Made by a program: the position numbers and the translations under genes. This document shows, one piece after another, positions 26,026-33,599 of a DNA stretch of 64,000 nt. Source of the DNA: Pseudomonas entomophila L48. Lineage in GTDB: Bacteria; Pseudomonadota; Gammaproteobacteria; Pseudomonadales; Pseudomonadaceae. The DNA lies in the NCBI RefSeq assembly GCF_000026105.1, contig NC_008027.1, positions 3,176,501-3,240,500 of the forward strand, given 5' to 3'. Position 1 is the first letter of the stretch. Each line of letters opens with the position of its first letter. The notes under the pieces were generated by a model that was not told the DNA's origin, did no database searches, and saw only the letters and a list, made by a program, of their open reading frames with translations.

Positions 26026-27396
26026 ATGGTTGATACCACCTCCACACTGAGCGAACAGCCACCCTCCCAGGCTACACGGCGGCCGATCGGCTTGTTCGAA
26101 GCCTTCCTGTTTTGGCTCAAGTTGGGGTTCATCAGCTTCGGCGGGCCCGCCGGGCAGATCGCAATCATGCATCAGGAACTGGTCGAGCGGCGGCGGTGGA
26201 TCAGCGAGAAACGCTTTCTGCATGCGCTGAACTACTGCATGTTGTTGCCTGGCCCCGAGGCTCAACAGCTCGCCACTTACATCGGCTGGCTCATGCACCG
26301 CGCCTGGGGCGGTGTGATTGCCGGCGCCTTGTTCGTGCTGCCTTCGCTGTTCATCCTGATCGGGTTGTCCTGGGTCTACGTCGCTTTCGGTGAGGTGCCC
26401 GTGGTGGCCGGAATCCTCCATGGCATCAAGCCGGCAGTCACGGCGATCGTCATTCACGCAGCCCACCGGATCGGCTCGCGAGTGCTGAAAAACGGTGTGC
26501 TGTGGGCCATGGCCGGGGCCGCGTTCGTTGCCATCTTCGCCCTCAACGTGCCGTTCCCATTGATCGTGTTGGTTGCCGCCATCGTTGGCTATGCAGGAGG
26601 CCACTTTGCCCCAGGCAAGTTCTTGATCGGCGGCGGCCATGGGGCGATCAAGGAACGCGTTGGCCCGGCCCTGATCGATGACGACACCCCACCGCCGCCG
26701 CATGCACGCTTCAGCTGGGGGCGCCTGCTGCGTCTGCTGCTGGTCGGTGCCGCGCTCTGGGCCCTGCCCATGGGGCTGCTGACGCTGACATTCGGCTGGG
26801 GTGGAACCCTGACGCAAATGGGCTGGTTCTTCACCAAGGCCGCCCTCTTGACCTTCGGTGGCGCCTACGCGGTATTGCCCTATGTCTACCAGGGCGCGGT
26901 CGGGCATTACGGTTGGCTGACACCGACCCAGATGATCGATGGCCTGGCCTTGGGGGAAACCACGCCAGGCCCCCTGATCATGGTGGTCGCCTTCGTCGGC
27001 TTTGCAGGGGGCTACCTGCACCCGATGTTCGGCACTGAACAGCTGTTCCTTGCCGGTGCGGTTGCGGCGAGCCTGGTCACTTGGTTCACGTTCCTGCCGT
27101 CGTTCCTCTTCATCCTCGTCGGTGGCCCGTTGGTGGAGTCGACGCACAATGAGATGAGGTTCACCGCACCGCTGACCGGCATCACGGCGGCTGTTGTGGG
27201 GGTGATCCTCAATCTGGCCCTGTTCTTCGGCTACCACGTGCTTTGGCCGGAAGGTTTCAGTGGGGCATTCGACTGGCCTTCGGCGGTGATCGCAGTGGCA
27301 GCGGCAGTGGCCTTGTTCCGCTTCAAGCGAGGTGTGATCCAGGTGCTGCTTGCCTGCGCCCTGGCCGGGCTGGCAGTCCACCTGTTGCGAGCTTGA
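26026..27396 (+). CDS. chrA: Chromate transporter, ChrA family
   Basis: A 456-residue inner-membrane protein of the two-domain (long-chain) CHR family. The first CHR domain begins with FWLKLGFISFGGPAGQIAIM (about residues 28-47) and carries the NYCMLLPGPEAQQLATYIGW motif (about 70-89). The second domain repeats the pattern in the same orientation (FFTKAALLTFGGAYAVLPY and LALGETTPGPLIMVV). Members expel chromate, with resistance or sulphate-linked roles. GAGAAG stands about eight bases before the ATG. Neither a chrB-type regulator nor sulphur genes are adjacent. Confidence 0.93.
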   Translation: MVDTTSTLSEQPPSQATRRPIGLFEAFLFWLKLGFISFGGPAGQIAIMHQELVERRRWISEKRFLHALNYCMLLPGPEAQQLATYIGWLMHRAWGGVIAGALFVLPSLFILIGLSWVYVAFGEVPVVAGILHGIKPAVTAIVIHAAHRIGSRVLKNGVLWAMAGAAFVAIFALNVPFPLIVLVAAIVGYAGGHFAPGKFLIGGGHGAIKERVGPALIDDDTPPPPHARFSWGRLLRLLLVGAALWALPMGLLTLTFGWGGTLTQMGWFFTKAALLTFGGAYAVLPYVYQGAVGHYGWLTPTQMIDGLALGETTPGPLIMVVAFVGFAGGYLHPMFGTEQLFLAGAVAASLVTWFTFLPSFLFILVGGPLVESTHNEMRFTAPLTGITAAVVGVILNLALFFGYHVLWPEGFSGAFDWPSAVIAVAAAVALFRFKRGVIQVLLACALAGLAVHLLRA

Positions 27397-27472
27397 TACC
27401 GGCAGGCCCGTCATCTGACCGTCACTCAACTGTCGTAATCTGCGGTGCAACTCCGTGCCAAAGGTCCCCGGC

Positions 27473-28780
27473 ATGCGTCGCCTGATTCCACTGCTGCTCT
27501 GCCTGCTCCCGGTGCTGGCCATGGCCGCCCCCCTGCAACTGCGCATTCAGGGCTCCAACACCATCGGTACCGCGCTGGCCCCGGCACTGGTCGTTGGCCT
27601 GCTGGAGAACCAGGGCGCCAGCGCGATCGAGGTGACGCCCGGGCCTGTGCCCAACGAGACGCTCGTCAACGCCCGGGACCGCGACAACCAACCGCTGCGT
27701 ATCGCCATCGCCGCCCATGGCACCAGCACCGGCTTTGCCGCCCTGGCCAGCGGCGAGGCCGACCTGGCGACTGCCTCGCGGCCGATCAGCAATGCCGAAG
27801 CGCAGCAACTGCAGGCCCTGGGGGACATGCGTGGCGCCCGTAGCGAACAGGTCATCGGCCTGGACGGTGTGGCGGTGATCGTCCACCCCGACAACCCGCT
27901 GTCGCAGCTGAACACCACGCAACTGGCGCAGGTCTTCTCTGGGCAGGTCCAGCGTTGGGAGCAACTGGGCGTGCCTGGCGGGGCCATCCACCTGTATGCC
28001 CGTGACGACCGCTCCGGCACCTTCGAGACCTTCAAGGCCCGGGTACTCGACCCGCAACACGGCGAGCTGTCGCCCCAGGCGCGACGCTTCGAATCGGCCG
28101 ACGCGCTGGCCGGGCAGGTCCTGGCCGACCGCCAGGCCATCGGCTTCAGCGGCCTGGCCACGGTGCACGGCGCCAAGGTGCTGGCGGTGGCCGAGGGCGA
28201 CGCGCCCGCCCTGCCCCCCAGCCTCGCCCTGGTGGCGAGCGAGGATTACCCCGTGTCGCGCCGCCTGTTTTTCTACCTGCCCGGCAACGCCAAGCCCCTG
28301 GCCCGGGCGCTGGCCGAATTCGCCCAGAGCCCCGCCGGCCAGGCCATCGTCGCCGAGCAGGGCTTCGTCGCCCAGCAGATCAAGGCGCTGCCGGTCACCG
28401 TCCAACCCGGCATGCCGCCGCGCTATCGTGCGCTGGCCAGTGAAGCCCGGCGCCTGACCGTGAACTTCCGTTTCCAGGAAGGCAGCGCCAGCCTCGACAA
28501 CAAGGCCCTGCGTGATGTGCAGCGGGTCGGCGACTACCTGCGCCACGCCGGCAAGTTGCATGAGCAGGCAGTACTGGTAGGTTTCGGCGACCCCAAGGAA
28601 ACCCCGGGCCGCGCCGCCCTGCTCTCGCGCCTGCGCGCCATGGCGGTGCGCCGTGAACTGGCCCGTGCCGGCGTGGAGGTCAAGGACGTGGCAGGCATGG
28701 GCGATGAGCTGCCGGTGGCCGGCAACGACCTGGAACAGGGGCGCTTGCGCAACCGGCGTGTCGAGGTCTGGGTGTACTGA
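27473..28780 (+). CDS. Periplasmic PstS-like binding domain fused to an OmpA-type domain
   Basis: About 435 residues. A signal peptide (MRRLIPLLLCLLPVLAMA) is followed by a phosphate-binding-protein-like domain (about residues 22-300: IQGSNTIGTALAP, RDDRSGTFETF) and a C-terminal OmpA/MotB-like peptidoglycan-binding domain (from about 320: FQEGSASLDNKALRDVQRV ... LRNRRVEVWVY). The family joins anion capture in the periplasm with anchoring to the cell wall. I start at ATG 27473 because it begins the signal peptide; an ATG at 27455 would add six residues. The stop is five bases from the stop of the convergent kinase gene. Confidence 0.85.
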   Translation: MRRLIPLLLCLLPVLAMAAPLQLRIQGSNTIGTALAPALVVGLLENQGASAIEVTPGPVPNETLVNARDRDNQPLRIAIAAHGTSTGFAALASGEADLATASRPISNAEAQQLQALGDMRGARSEQVIGLDGVAVIVHPDNPLSQLNTTQLAQVFSGQVQRWEQLGVPGGAIHLYARDDRSGTFETFKARVLDPQHGELSPQARRFESADALAGQVLADRQAIGFSGLATVHGAKVLAVAEGDAPALPPSLALVASEDYPVSRRLFFYLPGNAKPLARALAEFAQSPAGQAIVAEQGFVAQQIKALPVTVQPGMPPRYRALASEARRLTVNFRFQEGSASLDNKALRDVQRVGDYLRHAGKLHEQAVLVGFGDPKETPGRAALLSRLRAMAVRRELARAGVEVKDVAGMGDELPVAGNDLEQGRLRNRRVEVWVY

Positions 28781-28785
28781 CCCGC

Positions 28786-30120
28786 TCAGCGGTCATCAGG
28801 CAGTTCGACCCGGGCCACCAACCCCGCACCACTGCGGTTGCGCAAGGTCAGCTCGCCCCCCTGTTCACGCACGCTGGCCCGGGCGGCCGACAAGCCGAGA
28901 CCAACACCGCCGGTGTCGCGATTGCGCGACCCCTCCAGCCGGTAGAACGGATCGAACACACGCTCCAGCGCCTCGTCGGGAATGCCCGGCCCCCGGTCAC
29001 TGACCTCGATGACGATCAGGTGCGCACCGCGACTCAGCGCGATCTGCGGGTCACGCGCATATTTCACGGCATTTTCCAGCAGGTTGACGATCACCCGCTT
29101 GGTCGCCAGCGGGCGGCCGTTATGCACCAGGTGCGCAGGGCCGCTGTACTGGACGGCAGCCTGCTGGTCGCGGTAGTCGTCGACGAGGGTCTGCAACAGC
29201 TCGGCCAGGTCGTAGGCGGTGCGCTGCTCCAGTTGCGTGCCTTCGCGGAAAAACGCCAGGGCCGCGTTGATCATCGTCTGCATCTCGTCGACATCGCGCA
29301 CCAGCTTGCGTTGATGGTCGGTGTCCTCCATGAATTCGCTGCGCAGGCGCATGCGCGTCAACGGTGCGCGCAGGTCATGGGAGATGGCCGCGAGCAGGTG
29401 GGTGCGCTCGCGCAGGAAGTGCTGGATCTGCGCCTGCATGGTGTTGAAGGCGATGATCGCCTGGCGAATCTCCTCGGGGCCTTCGACCGCGATGGGCGGC
29501 GCCTGCAGGTCGCCACCGAAACGCCGCGCCGCGCTGGCGAAGCGCTGCAGCGGGTTGGCCAGTTGGCGGGTGGCCCACCAGGCGACCAGCAGGGTCGCCA
29601 CCAGCCCCAGGCCGATGACCACCGCCAGCCGCGCCGTCACGCTCAGGCCCCAGCTGCGCTCCGGCGGCACGAACGACAACCAGCTGCCGTCGGCCAGCGC
29701 GACCAGCGCCGCGTAGTGCGCCTCGGCGCTGCCCGCTGGCCAGTCACCCGGGTTGTACACCGCGATGGCGCGCTCAGACCCCAGCAATTGCGCCATGGCC
29801 GGCACCTCTCGCGAATAGAGCTGCGTGCCCGGGCCAGGCAAGCCGAGGTCACTACGCTGAGTGCTCCAGCGCACCTGCAAGTTGGGTGTGCTCGCCGCCT
29901 GTGCCAATTGCAGGCGTAACGAAGCCGGCGCGGTCTCGATCACCCGAGTGGTCACGGCGATCTGCTCGAGCAGGCCGGTGCGTTCGATGGGCGGGCGTGC
30001 CCAGTTGCCGGCCACCTGGACGAACAAGGCGTTGAGCGCCAGCGAGGCCAGCAGCGCGATGAAAATGGTCAGGGCGATCCGCCGCCTGAGCGTGTCGCGC
30101 CCGAGCAGGCGCCAGATCAC
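28786..30120 (-). CDS. Two-component sensor histidine kinase
   Basis: A 444-residue membrane kinase. Helices at about residues 14-36 and 160-182 flank a periplasmic loop of about 120 residues, followed by a HAMP linker, a dimerisation helix with the phospho-acceptor His at about 248 (AAISHDLRAPLTRM), and an ATPase domain with NLLENAVKYA (N box), DRGPGIPDEAL (G1) and GGVGLGLSAAR (G2). It is the EnvZ-like class. It overlaps the upstream regulator gene by four bases (ATGA), so both are translated from one mRNA. The signal is unknown. Confidence 0.93.
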   Translation of the reverse strand: MIWRLLGRDTLRRRIALTIFIALLASLALNALFVQVAGNWARPPIERTGLLEQIAVTTRVIETAPASLRLQLAQAASTPNLQVRWSTQRSDLGLPGPGTQLYSREVPAMAQLLGSERAIAVYNPGDWPAGSAEAHYAALVALADGSWLSFVPPERSWGLSVTARLAVVIGLGLVATLLVAWWATRQLANPLQRFASAARRFGGDLQAPPIAVEGPEEIRQAIIAFNTMQAQIQHFLRERTHLLAAISHDLRAPLTRMRLRSEFMEDTDHQRKLVRDVDEMQTMINAALAFFREGTQLEQRTAYDLAELLQTLVDDYRDQQAAVQYSGPAHLVHNGRPLATKRVIVNLLENAVKYARDPQIALSRGAHLIVIEVSDRGPGIPDEALERVFDPFYRLEGSRNRDTGGVGLGLSAARASVREQGGELTLRNRSGAGLVARVELPDDR

Positions 30121-30830
30121 GAGCGGGTCACCTTGGCGGTGAACAAATAGCCGCCATTGCGCACGGTGCGGATCAGGTCCGGGCGCTTGCTGTCGGGCTC
30201 GATCTTGCGCCGCAGCCGGCTGACCTGCACGTCGATGCTGCGATCGAAAGCGTCATGGCCCTGGCCGCGGGTCAGGTCGATCAGTTGCTCGCGGGTGAGG
30301 ATGCGCTGGGGGTGCTCGAGAAACACCACCAACAGGTCGAATTCGGCACCGGACAGCGGGATCATCACGTTTTCGGGCGAGCGCAGCTCGCGGCAGGTGA
30401 TATCCAGGCGCCATCCGGCAAAACCGATCACCGGCCGGGCGGCCTCGCCTCGCGGCACCTGCTCGCCGGCGCGACGCTGCACGGCGCGCAGGCGGGCCAG
30501 CAGCTCACGGGGGTCGAAGGGCTTGGTCAGGTAGTCATCGGCGCCCAGCTCCAGGCCGATGATGCGGTCGCTCAGCTCCGCCATGGCGGTGAGCATGATG
30601 ACCGGCACCCCGACCTGCGCCCGCAGCTTCTGGCACAGGCTCAGGCCGCCCTCGCCCGGCATCATCAGGTCGAGGATGATCGCGTCCGGGCACTGCCGCT
30701 CGATCGCCGCCCACATCGACTGGCCCTCGGTGGCCAGGTCCACCTCGTAGCCCTGCTGGACGAAGAACTGCTTCAACAAGGCAAGGATTTCCACGTCGTC
30801 ATCGACGATCAGCAATCTGCTCACGGTCAT
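30117..30830 (-). CDS. OmpR-family response regulator
   Basis: About 237 residues: a receiver domain with acidic pocket Asp10-Asp12 and phospho-acceptor Asp54 (IILDLMMPGEGG), Thr and Lys in MLTAM and TKPFDP, and a winged-helix output domain ending RTVRNGGYLFTAKV. It is the partner of the kinase gene that overlaps its end. The frame runs on upstream to 30938, but the family N-terminus (MTVSRLLIVDDD) begins at 30830. The divergent gene pair at 30986 may be a target, which is an inference from position only. Confidence 0.93.
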   Translation of the reverse strand: MTVSRLLIVDDDVEILALLKQFFVQQGYEVDLATEGQSMWAAIERQCPDAIILDLMMPGEGGLSLCQKLRAQVGVPVIMLTAMAELSDRIIGLELGADDYLTKPFDPRELLARLRAVQRRAGEQVPRGEAARPVIGFAGWRLDITCRELRSPENVMIPLSGAEFDLLVVFLEHPQRILTREQLIDLTRGQGHDAFDRSIDVQVSRLRRKIEPDSKRPDLIRTVRNGGYLFTAKVTRS

Positions 30831-30985
30831 ACCGGTCCAGGAAAAAGGCGTATCTAAAACCATTGCAAGGCGCAGGTCATATATTTCAATCGCGCAACAT
30901 TTCATCACGCCCGACATGTTCCAGACATCACCTGGCAAAAATAGTCCTACACCCTGCGGGCCTTCAACTTACACGAGGGCTCATC

Positions 30986-31324
30986 ATGAAGATCACCGAC
31001 ACATGCCAGCGCACCGACCGACACGAGGGCATCGCCCCCCTGGTGCTCAGCGCGCGCACCACGCATCGCGGGCAATCGGGTTCGCTGCTGGTGCAGCAGG
31101 TGAGCCTGGACCTTGCGGACGATCAGGGCCGGATCACCCTGCGCCGCTACTTCGAACACTACGGCCCAGAGTCGGGTGAATGGGTCGAGTACTGCCACAG
31201 CGTGCCGACCCGGGACCTGGTCAACTGGCTGATGGCCCACGGGCAACTGCACATCCATGAATCGCGGGACGCTGCCCCGCTTCAGGCCGGGCAGGCAACG
31301 CCGCAAGAAGGCGCGCGCCCATGA
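30986..31324 (+). CDS. Hypothetical protein, 112 residues, upstream of a lipoprotein gene
   Basis: Not recognised. The protein (MKITDTCQRTDRHEGIAP...) is soluble, with no signal peptide; the middle part alternates beta strands (VQQVSLDLADDQGRITLRRYFEHYG) and the C-terminus is low-complexity (AAPLQAGQATPQEGARP). GAGGG six bases before the ATG is a good ribosome-binding site. The stop overlaps the start of the lipoprotein gene in ATGA form, so the two are translationally coupled. It is divergent from the two-component system. Confidence 0.72.
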   Translation: MKITDTCQRTDRHEGIAPLVLSARTTHRGQSGSLLVQQVSLDLADDQGRITLRRYFEHYGPESGEWVEYCHSVPTRDLVNWLMAHGQLHIHESRDAAPLQAGQATPQEGARP

Positions 31325-31977
31325 GCCGCCGTCATCTGCTGGCGATGGTGCTGACCAGCACCCTTGGCCTGTCGGCTTGCAGCAGCAAGCCGGCGCCGTC
31401 CGGCTTTCTCAGCGACTATAGCCTGCTCACAAGGCAGCAGACGCCGTCGGACCAGACCGTGCTCAGCTGGGTCGACCCAAGATGGCCAAAGGGTCGTTAC
31501 ATCGAGGTTTACCTCCAGCCGAGCCAGTACTACCCCGCCCCCACGCCCAGCACACGCATTCCCCAGGCCACCCTAAGCGCCATCAGCCACTACTACGACG
31601 CGACGCTGCGCAGCGAGCTGGGCAAGGTGATGACCGTGGTCGACAAGCCCGGTCCCAACACCTTGGTGGTCAGGCCAGCGATCACCCACGTCAGTGCCTA
31701 CACCCAGGACCTGCGCTGGTTCGAATGGTTGCCGGTCACCCTGGTTGCCGCAGGGATAAGCAGTGCCACGGGGATGCGTGATCGAGACAGCGACATCGGC
31801 ACCGAGCTGGTTTTCGAGGCCGGTACCAGCGGCCGGGTCATCGCCGAAGCCATGCTCAGCGGCACCGGGACGCCGCTGCAAAATGACGCGCAGACAATGA
31901 CCGCCGACAACGTCAAGGCCGTGCTCGACGGCTGGGCGGTCGGTTTGCGCCAAGCGTACGCGGCGAATTACCGGTAA
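31321..31977 (+). CDS. DUF3313-type lipoprotein
   Basis: A 218-residue protein with a lipoprotein signal peptide: positive start MSRRH, hydrophobic stretch and a lipobox LSAC at residues 17-20, followed by serines, which would favour the outer membrane. The body (FLSDYSLL, YIEVYLQPSQYYP and LDGWAVGLRQAY at the end) fits the DUF3313 family of unknown function. It overlaps the upstream gene by four bases. The pair may belong to the regulon of the neighbouring two-component system. Confidence 0.82.
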   Translation: MSRRHLLAMVLTSTLGLSACSSKPAPSGFLSDYSLLTRQQTPSDQTVLSWVDPRWPKGRYIEVYLQPSQYYPAPTPSTRIPQATLSAISHYYDATLRSELGKVMTVVDKPGPNTLVVRPAITHVSAYTQDLRWFEWLPVTLVAAGISSATGMRDRDSDIGTELVFEAGTSGRVIAEAMLSGTGTPLQNDAQTMTADNVKAVLDGWAVGLRQAYAANYR

Positions 31978-32026
31978 TGGACACCCCCTGGAAGCAATGA
32001 AATGTAACAGCCTGGTCCAGGCACCT

Positions 32027-32065
32027 CCGGCATTCACATCTAGTATCAACTCCATGTGATGCCGG
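32027..32065 (+). promoter_or_regulatory. Stem-loop in the spacer before terC
   Basis: CCGGCATTCACAT pairs with ATGTGATGCCGG (12 pairs, one bulge) around a 14-base loop, 50 bases after the lipoprotein gene and 73 before the terC start. There is no T-run. It could be a 3'-end structure of the lipoprotein mRNA or part of the terC leader. Confidence 0.4.
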
Positions 32066-32138
32066 GCCCCTCTGACGGTTTGCGCCGCCATGTCGGAATC
32101 ACTGTTGCCTAGCAACGTCGACAATCAAGGAGGGGCTC

Positions 32139-33140
32139 ATGACAGCTCTGCATACATTCCTCACCGATTCGTTCCTCGGCACCAGCACTTGGTTGTGGCT
32201 GGTGTTCATCGTCATCGTCATCGGCTTGCTGGTGCTCGACCTGGGCGTGCTGCACCGCCAGGAGCGCGAGATCGAGATGCGCGAAAGCCTGCTGCTGTAT
32301 GCCGGCTACTTCAGCGTCGGCGTGCTGTTCGGCGCATGGGTCTGGCATGAACTGGGCGCCCAGGCGGCGCTGGAGTTCTACACCGGCTTCCTGGTCGAGC
32401 AGTCGCTGTCGATGGACAACGTGTTCGTCATGGCGATGATCTTCAGCTTCTTCGCCATCCCCCGCCGCTACCAGCACCGCGTATTGTTCTGGGGCATCCT
32501 CGGGGTGGTGGTGCTGCGGGCGATCATGATCGGCGTGGGCGCGGCGCTGGTGCAGCACTTTGCCTGGGTGCTGTACATCTTCGGCGCCTTCCTGCTGTTC
32601 ACCGGCGTGAAGATGGCGCTGGCCAAGGACGATGCCCACCCGGACCTGGCCAACAACCCGGTGCTGCGCTTCGTGCGCCGGCACATGCGGGTCACCGAGC
32701 AGATCCATGGTCCGCGCTTCTTCGTGCGCCTGACACCTCCCGGGGCGACCAGGGCGATTCGCTACGCGACGCCGCTGTTCCTGGCCCTGGTGCTGATCGA
32801 ACTGGCCGACCTGGTGTTCGCCGTCGACAGCGTGCCGGCGATCTTCGCCATCACCCAGGACCCGTTCATCGTCTACACCTCGAACATCTTCGCCATCCTC
32901 GGCCTGCGCTCGCTGTATTTCGCCCTGGCGGCCTTGATGCACCGGTTCATCTACCTCAAGTACGCGCTGGCGATGGTGCTGATCTTCATTGGCTGCAAGA
33001 TCTTCTACCACGGGCTGGTGGGCAAGGTGCCGGCAGCCTTGTCGCTGGGGGTGACGTTCGGGTTGCTGCTGGGTGGAGTGTTGTTGTCGCTGTTACGTAC
33101 CCGTGGCCAGCGGGCCGATTCAGCCAATGCCGATAAGTGA
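32139..33140 (+). CDS. TerC/Alx family integral membrane protein
   Basis: A 333-residue inner-membrane protein with about eight to nine helices, of the TerC/Alx family linked to manganese export and tellurite or alkaline stress. The two conserved acidic helix motifs are present: SLSMDNVFVMAMIF (about residues 88-101) and ADLVFAVDSVPAIFAIT (about 224-240). AAGGAGG six bases before the ATG makes the start certain. I found no yybP-ykoY manganese riboswitch signature in the leader. Its TGA stop is the outermost base triplet of a large REP palindrome. Confidence 0.92.
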   Translation: MTALHTFLTDSFLGTSTWLWLVFIVIVIGLLVLDLGVLHRQEREIEMRESLLLYAGYFSVGVLFGAWVWHELGAQAALEFYTGFLVEQSLSMDNVFVMAMIFSFFAIPRRYQHRVLFWGILGVVVLRAIMIGVGAALVQHFAWVLYIFGAFLLFTGVKMALAKDDAHPDLANNPVLRFVRRHMRVTEQIHGPRFFVRLTPPGATRAIRYATPLFLALVLIELADLVFAVDSVPAIFAITQDPFIVYTSNIFAILGLRSLYFALAALMHRFIYLKYALAMVLIFIGCKIFYHGLVGKVPAALSLGVTFGLLLGGVLLSLLRTRGQRADSANADK

Positions 33141-33230
33141 TCCACGGCCTGTTCGCCGGCAAGCCGGCTCCTACGGGTACAACGCAAGCCTTGGTAGGAG
33201 CCGGCTTGCCGGCGAACAGGCCGTGGATCA
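33138..33230. repeat. Perfect REP palindrome containing the stop codons of two convergent genes
   Basis: Arms of 37 bp match perfectly around a 19-base centre. The arms contain the GTAGGAGCCGGCTTGCCGG REP type. The outermost bases are TGA on the plus strand (terC stop, 33138-33140) and TCA, i.e. TGA on the minus strand (DUF1330 gene stop, 33228-33230). Acts very probably as a bidirectional mRNA end. Confidence 0.93.
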
Positions 33231-33521
33231 GGGCGCAACGCCCTCGACGATGATCACCCGCGCCTGCGCGACACCCTGGCGATGCCGGCAAGCCGCCTGG
33301 TACAGGTCCGAGTGATAGCAGGCCACGGCCTGTTCATACGAATCGAACTCGATCACCACGCTGCGCTGGGGCGCCGCCCCACCTTCCATCGCCTCGCTGC
33401 GCCCGCCACGGGCCAGGAACCGCCCGCCAAACGCGGCGAACGCCGCCGGGGCGCGCTGGGTGTACTGCTGGTACTGCTCGGGGTCGGTGACATCCACATG
33501 GGCGATCCAGTAGGCCTTCAT
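33228..33521 (-). CDS. DUF1330 domain protein
   Basis: A 97-residue protein of the ferredoxin-like DUF1330 family. Typical parts are MKAYWIAHVDVTDPEQYQQY at the N-terminus, GGRFLARGG (about 32-40), VVIEFDSYEQAVACYHS (about 55-71) and the final ARVIIVEG. Members are dimeric and of unknown function, perhaps involved in metabolite handling. AGGAGC stands seven bases before the ATG. It is divergent from the ribB-like gene, and the 78-bp spacer holds a perfect palindrome, so the two may be controlled together. Confidence 0.88.
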   Translation of the reverse strand: MKAYWIAHVDVTDPEQYQQYTQRAPAAFAAFGGRFLARGGRSEAMEGGAAPQRSVVIEFDSYEQAVACYHSDLYQAACRHRQGVAQARVIIVEGVAP

Positions 33522-33552
33522 TCGTCGTGCTCCTGTTGCAAGGTGAATTGTG

Positions 33553-33569
33553 TATTATGGTATACCATA
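33553..33569. promoter_or_regulatory. Palindromic operator candidate TATGGTATACCATA
   Basis: A perfect 14-bp palindrome (33556-33569) in the spacer between the divergent DUF1330 and ribB-like genes. Extended left, it contains TATTATGGTAT (33553-33563), whose reverse complement occurs again at 35162 before the ABC operon. The shape fits a GntR-family dimer. Confidence 0.6.
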
Positions 33570-33599
33570 CTTTTCACCCGACCACCGTGAGCGTGCAGC

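Noticed and set aside
25942..27546. 534-codon minus-strand frame over chrA
   Set aside because: It mirrors the well-supported ChrA membrane protein, and its product is a low-complexity Gln/His/Asp-rich string. The same holds for 36281-38155 over the ABC permease genes.
31978..32138. yybP-ykoY manganese riboswitch before terC, as upstream of E. coli alx
   Set aside because: The conserved loop motifs are not found in the 161-base leader. One stem-loop is present but without the class signature.
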